Shown here one piece after another: positions 26,997 through 36,063 of a stretch of 64,000 nucleotides of DNA (its first letter is position 1; each line of letters opens with the position of its first letter). The stretch spans positions 62,001-126,000 of the forward strand of contig NZ_AQUR01000098.1 in NCBI RefSeq assembly GCF_000372525.1, in the 5' to 3' direction. Source of the stretch: Cupriavidus neocaledonicus. Its GTDB lineage: Bacteria; Pseudomonadota; Gammaproteobacteria; Burkholderiales; Burkholderiaceae. Position numbers and translations under genes: made by a program. Below the pieces are notes generated by a model. The model was not told the DNA's origin. It saw only the letters and a list, made by a program, of their open reading frames with translations, and made no database searches.

Positions 26997-28295
26997 ATGG
27001 CCACCATCATCGGCGCAATCGCCTCCTCCCATACGCCCACCATCGGCTTTGCACTGGACGCGGGCAAGCAGCAGGACCCCGCATGGGCCCCAATCTTCGC
27101 GGCCTACGCCCCGGTGAGCGAGTGGCTGCAGCAAAAGAAACCCGACGTGCTGCTGGTGATCTACAACGATCACGTCACGTCGTTCTTTTTCGATCACTAC
27201 TCGGCCTTCGCACTTGGCATCGGTGAGAAATACGTGGCCGCCGACGAGGGGGGCGGCCCGCGCAACCTGCCGCCGGCATACGGGCACGTCGAACTCGCCC
27301 GGCACGTTGGCGCGTCTCTGGTGGCCGATGAGTTCGACATGTCATTCTTCCAGGACAAGCCGCTCGATCACGGCTGTTTTTCGCCGATGTCGGTGATGCT
27401 TCCGCACGACGGTGCATGGCCGGTGAAGATCCTGCCGCTGCAAGTGGGGGTGTTGCAGTTCCCGGCGCCGTCCGCGCGCCGCTGCTTCAAGCTTGGCCAA
27501 GCGATTCGCCGTGCCGTCGAAAGCTATCCCGAGGATCTGAAGGTAGCGATCGTTGCTACCGGGGGACTGTCGCACCAGGTGCATGGGGAGCGCGCGGGCT
27601 TTAACAACACGGCATGGGACCACGAATTCCTGGACCTGTTCGAGCGCGAGCCGCAAAAGTTGCTGGACATCACGCATGCCGAATTCGCAAAGCGTGGCGG
27701 CTTCGAGAGCGCCGAGGTAGTGATGTGGATGGTCATGCGAGGCGCAATGGGCGACGTGCGATGCCTGCATCGCGACTACTACTTGCCGTCGATGACCGGC
27801 ATTGCCGTGGCGGTGTACGAGAACGCCGCCGCTGAGGACGCTGACGTGGTGGCCACGCGCGCGAGACAACATCGCGATCATATCGGCCATCAGCTAAAGG
27901 GCATCGACGAACTCGAAGGAACGTACCCGTTCACGCTCGAACGGAGCGTGCGCGCGTATCGCATCAACAGGTATCTGCACCAGCTCATCCACCCGGATTT
28001 CCGCAAACGTTTCCGGAGCGATCCGGTGGCTACCTTTGATGCGGCCGGCCTGACCGACGAAGAGCGCGACCTCATCACGCGGCGCGACTGGCGCGGCATG
28101 ATTCACTACGGTGTGATCTTCTTCCTGCTTGAAAAGCTCGGTGCGGTCAGTGGGGTGTCGAACTTGCACCTCTACGCGGCCATGCGCGGACAGTCGCTGG
28201 AAGAATTTCAAAAGACGCGCAATGCGCCGGGCGCTCTTTATTCCGTGGCTGGCGGAACAGGCAGCAGCACGCAGTGGACGAGCCGCAAGTCGTAG
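26997..28295 (+). CDS. galA: Gallate dioxygenase GalA (class III extradiol ring cleavage)
   Basis: 432-residue fusion of a LigB-type catalytic domain (about 1-280) and a LigA-type domain (about 300-420), the architecture of gallate dioxygenase rather than two-subunit protocatechuate 4,5-dioxygenase. Fe(II) ligands can be placed at His12 (SSHTPT), His59 (YNDH) and Glu240 (FESAEVVMW), and TGGLSHQVHG gives the catalytic-base histidines. It cleaves gallate with O2 to 4-oxalomesaconate. The start is the ATG at 26997, in the galT-galA operon. The C-terminal SSTQWTSRKS tail is variable in the family. Confidence 0.94.
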   Translation: MATIIGAIASSHTPTIGFALDAGKQQDPAWAPIFAAYAPVSEWLQQKKPDVLLVIYNDHVTSFFFDHYSAFALGIGEKYVAADEGGGPRNLPPAYGHVELARHVGASLVADEFDMSFFQDKPLDHGCFSPMSVMLPHDGAWPVKILPLQVGVLQFPAPSARRCFKLGQAIRRAVESYPEDLKVAIVATGGLSHQVHGERAGFNNTAWDHEFLDLFEREPQKLLDITHAEFAKRGGFESAEVVMWMVMRGAMGDVRCLHRDYYLPSMTGIAVAVYENAAAEDADVVATRARQHRDHIGHQLKGIDELEGTYPFTLERSVRAYRINRYLHQLIHPDFRKRFRSDPVATFDAAGLTDEERDLITRRDWRGMIHYGVIFFLLEKLGAVSGVSNLHLYAAMRGQSLEEFQKTRNAPGALYSVAGGTGSSTQWTSRKS

Positions 28296-28389
28296 CAGTC
28301 TTGGCGTGATCGAGTCATCTTCAAGGTTCTTGCGGGCTGTTCAATCCGAACAGTGGCATTACTGGCGCTAGAGGTGTGGCGGACCACCC

Positions 28390-29271
28390 TTAGAAATACC
28401 CCACGAACCGCTTCATGATGGGCGACAACGCTTCGGCGCGATGCGCCATCAGGATGCGGCTGGCGGCGTCTGGGCCGGCGATCGGCAGGTAGGCCACTCC
28501 CGGAATGCCCGTCCGCGCATAGATTTGCGGCAATACCGAAATTCCAGCTCCGCTGGCCACCAGGCCGATGATCGTGGTGGCCTCGCGCGCCTCCTGTGCG
28601 ACGTTGGGCGCGAACCCCGCGCGGTTGCACAGCGTGGTGGCGTGATCGAACAGGCCGCAGCCCAGGCCGCGCGGGAACAGCAGGAAGCGTTCACCGGACA
28701 GCGCGTTAATGTCGATGTCGTGCTGGCTCGCCGCCAACGGATGGGCCACCGGCAACACCGCCACTAGCCGATCGGCCAGGACCTCGCGCACGGCTATGCT
28801 GGCCGGCGGCCGGAATTGCGGCGATGGCCGCAGGAACGCGATGTCGATCTCGCCGTGCTCCAATTGCTGCAGTTGCTGCCCCGTGGACATGTGGACGAGT
28901 TCCAGCTTCGCGTTGCGGTGCGCCTCGCGGAACGCATGCACGGCACGCGGAAAGATGTCCTGCATCGGCACCGACGCGGTGAAACCGACCCGAATCTCTC
29001 CGGCCTCGCCAGAAGCCACCTGCCTTACCACCTCGCGGGCTTGATCCAGGTTGGCCAGCGCCGCGCGAGCCTTGTCCAGGAACAGTTCGCCGGCAGGGGT
29101 CAAGGCCACGTGATGGCGCGAGCGCTCCAACAGCGCACTGCCCAGTTCCTCTTCTAGCGCCTTGATCTGCACGCTGAGGGGCGGCTGGCTCACATGCAGG
29201 CGCCGTGCTGCTTCACTGAAGCTCAGCGCCTCGGCCACGGCCACGAAATAGCGAAGTTGACGGAAGTCCAT
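28390..29271 (-). CDS. LysR-family regulator
   Basis: 293-residue LysR protein: HTH MDFRQLRYFVAVAEALSFSEAARRLHVSQPPLSVQIKALEEELG is split over residues 1-45, followed by the effector domain from about 90. The ATG at 29271 gives the canonical MDFRQLRYF start. It lies inside the gallate cluster, convergent with galA and divergent from the Bug-galB-galC arm (101-bp gap), so it probably controls that arm. The cluster thus has two LysR regulators. Confidence 0.92.
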   Translation of the reverse strand: MDFRQLRYFVAVAEALSFSEAARRLHVSQPPLSVQIKALEEELGSALLERSRHHVALTPAGELFLDKARAALANLDQAREVVRQVASGEAGEIRVGFTASVPMQDIFPRAVHAFREAHRNAKLELVHMSTGQQLQQLEHGEIDIAFLRPSPQFRPPASIAVREVLADRLVAVLPVAHPLAASQHDIDINALSGERFLLFPRGLGCGLFDHATTLCNRAGFAPNVAQEAREATTIIGLVASGAGISVLPQIYARTGIPGVAYLPIAGPDAASRILMAHRAEALSPIMKRFVGYF

Positions 29272-29372
29272 TGATAGTGTTTCGGAATAACAAGCCATCT
29301 GAAAACGTATTGGACAGTATCACGGGGGACACCCAGAATGCGAGCACATCCTTACAACATATGGAGACTTGC

Positions 29373-30389
29373 ATGCTGCGCGGGCTCGTTCGTATTCGTA
29401 ATCTGCAGGGCGGGAGCCGCCCGGTTCTGGCAACGCGGCTGGCGGCGCTGGTGGCTGCCCTGGCGCTGGGCACCACGGCGGCGCGGGCCGACAGTTATCC
29501 GGACAAGCCGATCCGCCTGGTGGTGCCGTACGCGGCTGGCGGCGCTGTCGACATCGTGGCCCGCTCGGTAGGCCAGCGCATGAGCCAACTGCTCAAGCAG
29601 CCGATCATCGTCGACAACCGGCCCGGCGCAAGCACCAATATCGGCATGGATTACGTCGCCAAGGCTCCGGCCGATGGCTACACGATCATGATGGCGTCGA
29701 ACAGCCTGGCCACCAATGCAGCGCTGTTCAACAAGCTCAGCTTCAACCCGACCACCGATTTCGCGCCCGTGGCGCGCATTGGCGAGGCTTCGCTGGTGGT
29801 GGTGGTGCCGGCCAAGTCGCCGTTCAAGTCTTTGAAGGACCTCGTGGCACAGGCCAAGGCGCAGCCGGGCAAGCTCAACTACGCATCGGCCGGCAATGGC
29901 AGCTCGGGCCACCTGGCCGGCGAGATGCTCAAGGACACGGCCGGCATCGACGTGCTCCACGTGCCCTACAAAGGCGGCGCGCCCGCGATTACCGACCTGA
30001 TCGGCGAGCGCATCACGTTCATGCCGATCAATCCGCTTGAAGTGGTTTCGCATATCAAGGCCGGCACGCTGCGTCCGCTGGCGGTGGCCAGCGCCCAGCA
30101 TTCGGCGCAACTGCCGAACGTGCCGACGGCCAAGGAAGAGGGTCTACCGAACTTCACCGCGTCGGTGTGGTGGGGTCTCGTGGCCCCGGCCAAGACGCCG
30201 GCGCACGTCATCAGGCAACTGAATGCGGCCGCCAACACCGCGCTGGCTGACCCCGAAGTGAAAAAGCAACTGGGCCAGCTTGGCGTGACGATCGTGTCGG
30301 GCACGCCGGAACAGTTCGGCCAGTTCGTAAAGACCGAGACCACGACATGGAACAACGTGATCCGCAAGGCCGGCATCACCGCCGACTGA
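29373..30389 (+). CDS. Bug/TctC-family periplasmic receptor of the gallate cluster
   Basis: 338-residue receptor. A long signal region ends near ALGTTAARA-D, then SYPDKPIRLVVPYAAGGAVDIVAR, IIVDNRPGASTNIGMDYVAK and HVPYKGGAPAITDLIGER follow. The ATG at 29373 is used because GGAG lies 6 nt before it; an ATG at 29361 and a longer frame from 29271 have no ribosome site. It is first in an arm with galB (33-bp gap) and galC, so its ligand may be an aromatic acid or ring-fission product. Confidence 0.92.
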   Translation: MLRGLVRIRNLQGGSRPVLATRLAALVAALALGTTAARADSYPDKPIRLVVPYAAGGAVDIVARSVGQRMSQLLKQPIIVDNRPGASTNIGMDYVAKAPADGYTIMMASNSLATNAALFNKLSFNPTTDFAPVARIGEASLVVVVPAKSPFKSLKDLVAQAKAQPGKLNYASAGNGSSGHLAGEMLKDTAGIDVLHVPYKGGAPAITDLIGERITFMPINPLEVVSHIKAGTLRPLAVASAQHSAQLPNVPTAKEEGLPNFTASVWWGLVAPAKTPAHVIRQLNAAANTALADPEVKKQLGQLGVTIVSGTPEQFGQFVKTETTTWNNVIRKAGITAD

Positions 30390-30422
30390 GGTCCCTGCAG
30401 CTAGAGATTTAAGGAAGTTACG

Positions 30423-31154
30423 ATGTCACAACCTAAAGCAACCCAGCCTTCGATCCTGGTGGTCAGCGCGCATGCGGCCGACTTTGTCTGGCGTGCGGGC
30501 GGCGCGATCGCGCTATACGCCGAGCGCGGCTACCACGTGCGCATCGTGTGTCTGTCGTTTGGCGAGCGTGGCGAATCGGCCAAGATGTGGCGCCATCCGG
30601 GCATGACCATTGAGCTGGTCAAGGCCGCCCGCCTCGAAGAGGCGCAGCGTGCTGCCGATATCCTCGGCGGCACGCTGGAGTGCTTCGATCTGGGCGACTA
30701 TCCGCTGCGCGTGCCAGACCAGGCGCTACTGCGGCTGGCCGACATCTACCGCGAGATCCGCCCGGAGCTGGTGCTCAGCCACTCGCGCGAGGACATCTAC
30801 AACTTCGACCATCCACTGGCCACGCACGTGGCGCAGGAAGCGCGCATCATCGCCCAGGCGCACGGCTACAAGCCCGAAGTGTCTGTCATTGGCGCGCCAC
30901 CGGTGTTCCTATTCGAGCCGCACCAGCCCGAGCAGTGCAACTGGAAGCCGGACGTGCTGCTGGACATCTCCCCCGTCTGGGAAAAAAAACAGCGCGCGTT
31001 CACCACGATGGCCGCGCAGGAGCACCTGTGGGAGTACTACACCCGCGTGGCGCTGCAGCGCGGCGCACAGGCCACGCGCAATTCGGACAGCAAGATTCAA
31101 TACGGCGAGGGCTATGCCCGCGTGTTTCCGCAAGTATCGGAGTTTTTGGCATGA
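30423..31154 (+). CDS. galB: 4-oxalomesaconate hydratase GalB (PIG-L type)
   Basis: 243-residue Zn-dependent PIG-L/LmbE-fold protein strongly resembling Pseudomonas putida GalB as recalled: VVSAHAADFVWRAGGAIALYAE, CLSFGERGESAKMWR, DLGDYPLRVPD, LSHSREDIYNFDHPLATH, QEHLWEYYTRVALQRG. The PIG-L metal motif AHPDDE appears as AHAADF, as in GalB. It hydrates 4-oxalomesaconate to 4-carboxy-4-hydroxy-2-oxoadipate. Its stop overlaps the galC start (ATGA). The cluster also encodes LigJ, an unrelated enzyme for the same step. Confidence 0.92.
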   Translation: MSQPKATQPSILVVSAHAADFVWRAGGAIALYAERGYHVRIVCLSFGERGESAKMWRHPGMTIELVKAARLEEAQRAADILGGTLECFDLGDYPLRVPDQALLRLADIYREIRPELVLSHSREDIYNFDHPLATHVAQEARIIAQAHGYKPEVSVIGAPPVFLFEPHQPEQCNWKPDVLLDISPVWEKKQRAFTTMAAQEHLWEYYTRVALQRGAQATRNSDSKIQYGEGYARVFPQVSEFLA

Positions 31155-31864
31155 GAAACGTTGCCTACCGCAACATCCTGCGCGCCGAGGCGCGCGACAT
31201 CGATTCGCTGGGCAAGTCCGGCGTGGCGACAGTGCACGAGGCCCAGCGCCGCACTGGCCTGATGAAGCCGTACCTGCGCCCGATCCAGTCGGGTACGACC
31301 ATCGCCGGCAGCGCCGTCACGGCCCTGATGCATCCGGGCGACAACTGGATGATCCACGTGGCCGTGGAGATGACCCAGCCGGGCGACGTCCTGGTGGTGG
31401 CGCTGACCAGCGACTGCACCGACGGCGTGTTCGGCGACCTGCTGGCCACGTCGCTGAAGGCACGCGGCGCTCGGGGCCTGATCCTCGACGCGGGCTGCCG
31501 TGACGTATCGACGCTCAATGCGATGGGCTTCCCGGTGTGGTCCCGCGCGGTGTCGGCACAGGGCGCGGTCAAAGAAACCTTGGGCGCTGTCAATGTGCCG
31601 GTGGTCTGCGCCGGTGCGCAGGTGCGCCCGGGCGACGTGATCGTGGCGGACGACGACGGCGTGGTCGTGGTGGCCCGCCCGCACGCCGCCGACATCGCCC
31701 GCAAGGCGGCCGAGCGCGAAGCCTTGGAGGCGGCCTTGCGGGACAAGCTGGCATCGGGCGTGCTGGGGGTGGACATGTACAACATGCGCCCCGGCCTGGC
31801 CAACAAGGGCCTGGTCTATTTGGACCAGACCGTCGACTGGTACAGCGGCGCCGACGAGGCGTGA
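31151..31864 (+). CDS. galC: 4-carboxy-4-hydroxy-2-oxoadipate aldolase GalC/LigK
   Basis: 237-residue class II (metal-dependent) HMG/CHA aldolase of the RraA-like fold. GARGLILDAGCRDVSTL holds the catalytic Arg117 and metal-binding Asp118, with GDNWMIHVAVEM and GDVIVADDDGVVVV typical of the family. It splits 4-carboxy-4-hydroxy-2-oxoadipate to pyruvate and oxaloacetate, the last step of gallate catabolism. The ATG at 31151 overlaps galB by 4 nt; the open frame further upstream is a shadow of galB. Confidence 0.93.
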   Translation: MRNVAYRNILRAEARDIDSLGKSGVATVHEAQRRTGLMKPYLRPIQSGTTIAGSAVTALMHPGDNWMIHVAVEMTQPGDVLVVALTSDCTDGVFGDLLATSLKARGARGLILDAGCRDVSTLNAMGFPVWSRAVSAQGAVKETLGAVNVPVVCAGAQVRPGDVIVADDDGVVVVARPHAADIARKAAEREALEAALRDKLASGVLGVDMYNMRPGLANKGLVYLDQTVDWYSGADEA

Positions 31865-31883
31865 CGCACTGACGCACTGACAC

Positions 31884-31906
31884 GCCGGCCTAGCCGGGAC
31901 GCCGGC
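31884..31906 (+). terminator. Possible hairpin after galC
   Basis: GCCGGC at 31884-31889 and again (self-complementary, so pairing) at 31901-31906, 20 bp after the galC stop and followed by TTGT. It has no long T-run, so it is only a weak intrinsic terminator candidate. Confidence 0.3.
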
Positions 31907-32448
31907 TTGTCAGCCAACCGGGCACACGGACCGCGATGCCGGCGTATCTGATACAAGGCGCTCTACAGCATCGAAGCAAGTCTGTCTGCAGTGGCGCACT
32001 AGATCCAGACGGCTGGAAGATTTTTGGCATAGCCGAGTTCGGATGACCTAGAACGCCCCTCTGCACTCTTGCGGCCCGTCAGTATCGAGGGTCCACCCAG
32101 CTTGCCTTTCGATTTCTAGCTCCATATGTAGCTCCATAGTAGCCGTGCGCTCTTCGCTTTTCGTACGAACGAGAGCGGCAGCCTTGCCACGGCCCTTCCT
32201 TCTAGCCCGCCACGAAACGGGAATTGGCGCTTCTGGTTGCGCGCTTCTGGTTGCGTCCTGATAGCCGACCGAAGCTGTTCTAATGTCCGACCTCGCGAGA
32301 TACGGTCCGCCGTGGACCGTAGCATGGCAACTTCCGCGCCTGTCGGGAGATCATTGAACACTTCTTTGCAAAATTGCCTGGGCGCCGGTGGGAGACGACA
32401 TGGCTCATGAAGTCGCCCCGCACACGCCAGAGCCCTAGTCAGCGACGT
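31907..32448. other. Intergenic, no supported gene
   Basis: About 540 bp between galC and the aldehyde dehydrogenase stop. One 81-codon minus-strand frame (32116-32361) has no recognisable motif and no ribosome site, so it is not called. It contains the 14-bp tandem repeat at 32227-32254. Confidence 0.5.
32227..32254. repeat. Perfect 14-bp tandem duplication
   Basis: GCGCTTCTGGTTGC occurs twice head to tail (32227-32240 and 32241-32254) in otherwise non-coding DNA between galC and the next operon. Confidence 0.85.
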
Positions 32449-33840
32449 TCACGCAGACGCCACTGCCCAATAGGTACGTGCATTGGTGAACTCGCGGATG
32501 CCCGCGGCGGCAAGCTCGCGGCCGTAGCCTGACTTCTTTGTGCCGCCAAACGGCACGCGCGCGTCGGAAGCGGTGATCGCGTTGATGAACGCGGCGCCGC
32601 TGGTGATGCCCTTCGCCACCGCCAGCGCCCGCTGGCTCGATCCGGCCCAAACGCTCACCGACAGGCCAAACGGCGTGGCATTGGCCAGGCGTACGGCGTC
32701 AGCGTCGTCCTTGGCCGCCGCGATGGCGGCCAGCGGACCAAACGTCTCTTCGTCGAAGGCAGCCATGCCGGGCTGCATATTGCCGAGCACGGTAGGCGCA
32801 TAGAAATTGCCAGGGCCCTCGATGGCCTTGCCGCCCGCGAGCAGCACTGCGCCGGCTTCCAGCGACCGGCGCACCTGCTGGTCCAGCGCGTCGCGCAGGT
32901 CGGGGCGGGCCAGCGGCCCCATCTGTGTGGCGGACTTGGTCGGATTTCCAACGACAAGTGCCCGCGTGGCCTGTACAAACCGTTCGGTGAATACCCTGAC
33001 AATGCCTTCCGAGACGATAAAGCGCTTGGCGCAGACACAGCTTTGTCCCGCGTTATGGAAGCGCGCCTTGACCGCCGCCGCCACGGCCTTTTCGACGTCT
33101 GCATCATCAAGCACGATGAACGCATCGGAGCCGCCAAGCTCCAGCACCGACTTCTTCGATGCCCGACCCGCCGCCGCGCCAACGGCGGCACCAGCGCGGT
33201 TGGACCCCGTCAGCGTCACGGCCGCAATACGGTCGTCCTGGATCAGGCCATCGATGACTTGTGGCACTTCCGGTTCGGCGACGACCAGCGTAGTGACCAG
33301 ATGCTTCGGCACGCCGGCATCGAGGAACAGCTTCTCCAGCGCCAGCGCACAACCCGTGACATTGGGCGAATGCTTCAGCAGTACACCGTTGCCGGCCGTA
33401 ATCGCCGGAATCGCGAAACGCATTACCTGCCACACCGGGAAATTCCACGGCATCACGGCCAGCACCAGCCCGATCGGTTCGTAGCTGACCCACGCATCAA
33501 CCCCCTCAATCTCGACCTTTTCATCGGCGAGAATGCGCACGGCGTTGTCAGCATAGTAAAGCGCGGTTACCGCGGACTTCTCCATTTCGCCAGCGGCCTC
33601 GGGTATCACCTTGCCCATCTCTGCAGCGATCAGCTCCGCAAATGGCGTAGCCTGGCGACGCAGTTCCTCAGCCAGGCGGCGCACCGCCGCAACGCGGTTC
33701 CCCAGTGGTTGCCGGCCCCAGGCTGTCGCGGCGGCATGGCCGGCGCTGACCGCCGCTTCAATCTGTTCCGCGGTCCAGCCTTCATAGGTCTTCAGCACGG
33801 CGCCCGTACTGGGGTCGTAAGTCGTAATGGTTTGGGTCAT
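32449..33840 (-). CDS. NAD(P)-dependent aldehyde dehydrogenase, succinate-semialdehyde dehydrogenase (Sad) type
   Basis: 463-residue aldehyde dehydrogenase with the short N-terminus of the Sad/YneI group. VMPWNFPVWQVMRFAIPAITAGNGVLLKH, LELGGSDAFIVLDDAD (catalytic Glu) and HNAGQSCVCAKRFIV (catalytic Cys) are conserved. The enzyme oxidises an aldehyde such as succinate semialdehyde to the acid in the cytoplasm. It is last in the minus-strand operon 37546-32449, downstream of a Bug receptor (94-bp gap). The true substrate is probably a semialdehyde made by that pathway. Confidence 0.9.
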   Translation of the reverse strand: MTQTITTYDPSTGAVLKTYEGWTAEQIEAAVSAGHAAATAWGRQPLGNRVAAVRRLAEELRRQATPFAELIAAEMGKVIPEAAGEMEKSAVTALYYADNAVRILADEKVEIEGVDAWVSYEPIGLVLAVMPWNFPVWQVMRFAIPAITAGNGVLLKHSPNVTGCALALEKLFLDAGVPKHLVTTLVVAEPEVPQVIDGLIQDDRIAAVTLTGSNRAGAAVGAAAGRASKKSVLELGGSDAFIVLDDADVEKAVAAAVKARFHNAGQSCVCAKRFIVSEGIVRVFTERFVQATRALVVGNPTKSATQMGPLARPDLRDALDQQVRRSLEAGAVLLAGGKAIEGPGNFYAPTVLGNMQPGMAAFDEETFGPLAAIAAAKDDADAVRLANATPFGLSVSVWAGSSQRALAVAKGITSGAAFINAITASDARVPFGGTKKSGYGRELAAAGIREFTNARTYWAVASA

Positions 33841-33934
33841 GGCAATCCTTCGGGAAGACCGGTGTTTCGAATAAAAGACTGCCCCTGGCGCACCGGGCCC
33901 ATCGCTCCGGTGCGGCAGAGGGTTGATGGACGGC

Positions 33935-34906
33935 CTAGTCGGCTGCCACGTTTGCCGTCTTCACGACGGCCGACCATCTGGCCGATTCGGCGCGCATGAA
34001 GCGGGCGAGATCCTCGGGCGATCCGCCTGCGGGCTCCGCGCCGAGTTGCGCAAGCCGCTGCCTCGTCGCAGGCTCCTTGAGGATTTCATTGACCTGTGTA
34101 TTGAGGAACTGGATGGCCTGCTTCGGCGTGCCGGCCGGTGCCAGCAGCCCGTACCATGCCGGCGCGTCGAAACCGTTCAGGCCTGCCTCGGCAAAGGTCG
34201 GCACATCAGGCAGTTCCGGCAAGCGATGCGTGCCCGTGACGGCGATGGCGCGCAGCTTGCCGCCCTTGAGCTGGGGCAACGCGGATGCCGCGGTATCGAA
34301 CATCATCTGCACCTGTCCGCCGATCAGGTCGGTCACGGCCGGGCCGCTGCCTTTGTACGGCACGTGGATCATCTCGGCGTGGGTCATGCTGCGGAACAGC
34401 TCACCGGCCAGATGCACCGAAGTGCCCTTGCCACCCGATGCAAAGTTCACCTTGCCGGGATTGGCCTTGATGTACCGGATCACGCCTTTGAGGTCCTTTT
34501 CCGGAAAATCCCTGGTCACGACCAGCACCGTCGGAGACGTTGCGATCTGCACCACGGGCACGAAGTCCTTCTCCGTGTCGTAGCGCAGCTTCTTGTAGAC
34601 GAACGGATTGATCGACAACGCCACCTGGCCGAACAGCAACGTCTGGCCGTCTGGCGCCGCGCGCGCTGCCGCCTCATTGCCGATATTGGTGCCGGCACCG
34701 GGGCGGTTGTCGATCAGGAACTGCGCCTTCGTCTTTTCCGACAAGCGCGTGGCGATATATCTCGACACGTTGTCGCTGCCGCCGCCCGGTGCGAACGGCA
34801 CGATGATGCTGACGGGTTTCGTCGGGTAGTTGCTGTTGGCGCTGGCGCTGCCGATGAACGCCACACTGGCGAGCGTCATCGCCAGCAATGACTTAAATGC
34901 GTGCAT
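33935..34906 (-). CDS. Bug/TctC-family periplasmic receptor
   Basis: 323-residue receptor. The signal peptide is MHAFKSLLAMTLASVAFIGSASA, then NSNYPTKPVSIIVPFAPGGGSDNVSRYIA, FLIDNRPGAGTNIGNEAA and HVPYKGSGPAVTDLIGGQVQMMFD. It lies in the operon with an isopropylmalate-dehydrogenase-like gene (78-bp gap), cupin and amidohydrolase, and probably binds that pathway's carboxylate substrate. No TctA/B partner is near. Confidence 0.93.
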   Translation of the reverse strand: MHAFKSLLAMTLASVAFIGSASANSNYPTKPVSIIVPFAPGGGSDNVSRYIATRLSEKTKAQFLIDNRPGAGTNIGNEAAARAAPDGQTLLFGQVALSINPFVYKKLRYDTEKDFVPVVQIATSPTVLVVTRDFPEKDLKGVIRYIKANPGKVNFASGGKGTSVHLAGELFRSMTHAEMIHVPYKGSGPAVTDLIGGQVQMMFDTAASALPQLKGGKLRAIAVTGTHRLPELPDVPTFAEAGLNGFDAPAWYGLLAPAGTPKQAIQFLNTQVNEILKEPATRQRLAQLGAEPAGGSPEDLARFMRAESARWSAVVKTANVAAD

Positions 34907-34984
34907 GCTGTCTCCGGATGTTCTCTTCGGTGGATGGGGCGCGGTGGCAGCCTTGGAGGCACCGCGCCGCTCACAAGGCGGGAT

Positions 34985-36049
34985 TCAGCCCGCGATGATG
35001 CTTGCGGCAACGGCCTTGCCGAACGCCGCACAGCCCATGGCGCCGCCAAGGTCCGCCGTGCGCGTAGCAGGATTTGCCAGCACCCGGTCCACGGCGGCGT
35101 CGATGGCCCTGGCTGCCGCAACGAAGTTCGGCTTGCCACGGTGCTCACCGAGCCACTGCACGAGCATGGCGACGGACAGGATCATCGACGTCGGATTGGC
35201 CTTGTCCTGGCCCTGGATATCTGGGGCCGAACCATGCTGGGCCTGCGCACAGCACAGCGAATCGCCTGCCATGACAGAGCCACCGAGACCCAGGCTGCCC
35301 GATAATTCGCTGGCCAGGTCCGACAGGATGTCGCCATAGAAATTGGTCGCCACGATCACGTCGAAGCGCGACGGGTCCCGCACCAGGTATGCCGTCGATG
35401 CATCCACCAGCAGGTCGTCGAGCTTCACTTCGGGGAATTCCGCCGCCACCTTGCGCACTTCGCGCAGGAACAGGCCGTCGGTCATATGGAAGCTGTTGGC
35501 CTTGTGGATCGCCGTCACGTGTTTCTTGCGCTTCATCGCCAGTTCGAACGAGCGACGGGCGATGCGCTCCGAGCAATGCGCAGTGATCTTGCGCACCGAG
35601 ATCGCCATGTCCTTCGACGGCATCATCTCGCCCCAGCCTTCGTACATGTTGCGGTCGGGATAGAAGCCTTCAGTGGCCTCGCGCATGATGACGAGGTCCA
35701 TGTTCTTCGCGCCCTTTCCCAGGAATTCCCGCGAACGCGACGGCCGCACGTTGGCGTACAGGTCCAGGTCGCAACGGAACGCTGCGGAGATATTGCGGCC
35801 GCCCTTGTCCGGCGCCGGATAGTCCGCGTGGGACTGGGTGCCCAGGATCAGGCCGTCGTATGAGGCGGCCTTGTCCAGCACCTGCTGGCGCAGTGTCGTG
35901 CCGTGCTTTTCAAGGCTGGCGAAGCCGACATCCTCATAGTCGAACTGCAGGTCCAGATCAAAGACCTGGTCGGCCTGCTTCAGGACATCGATGGAGGCAG
36001 CAACGATTTCGGGGCCGATGCCGTCGCCCGGGAGAACAAGAATGCGCAT
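34985..36049 (-). CDS. Isocitrate/isopropylmalate dehydrogenase-family beta-decarboxylating enzyme
   Basis: 354-residue protein of the LeuB/Icd family, which oxidises and decarboxylates 2-hydroxy acids with NAD(P) and a divalent metal. LPGDGIGPEIV is at the N-terminus, LYANVRPSRS gives substrate-binding arginines, MREATEGFYPDRNMYEGWG, VTAIHKANSFHMTDGLF (catalytic Lys) and FDVIVATNFYGDILSDLASELSGSLG (metal Asp) follow. It has no leuCD neighbours, so leucine synthesis is unlikely. A tartrate- or homoisocitrate-like substrate in a catabolic operon is more probable. Confidence 0.88.
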   Translation of the reverse strand: MRILVLPGDGIGPEIVAASIDVLKQADQVFDLDLQFDYEDVGFASLEKHGTTLRQQVLDKAASYDGLILGTQSHADYPAPDKGGRNISAAFRCDLDLYANVRPSRSREFLGKGAKNMDLVIMREATEGFYPDRNMYEGWGEMMPSKDMAISVRKITAHCSERIARRSFELAMKRKKHVTAIHKANSFHMTDGLFLREVRKVAAEFPEVKLDDLLVDASTAYLVRDPSRFDVIVATNFYGDILSDLASELSGSLGLGGSVMAGDSLCCAQAQHGSAPDIQGQDKANPTSMILSVAMLVQWLGEHRGKPNFVAAARAIDAAVDRVLANPATRTADLGGAMGCAAFGKAVAASIIAG

Positions 36050-36063
36050 GGTGGAAATCTCTG

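Noticed and set aside
28337..28353. CTGTTC-N5-GAACAG hairpin between galA and the convergent LysR gene
   Set aside because: Short stem without a T-run; too weak to call as a terminator.
32116..32361. 81-codon minus-strand frame in the gap after galC
   Set aside because: No ribosome site, no recognisable motif, and Arg-rich composition typical of chance frames.
34985..36049. Calling the dehydrogenase leuB
   Set aside because: No leuC/leuD nearby and the gene lies in a catabolic operon with a cupin and a Bug receptor.
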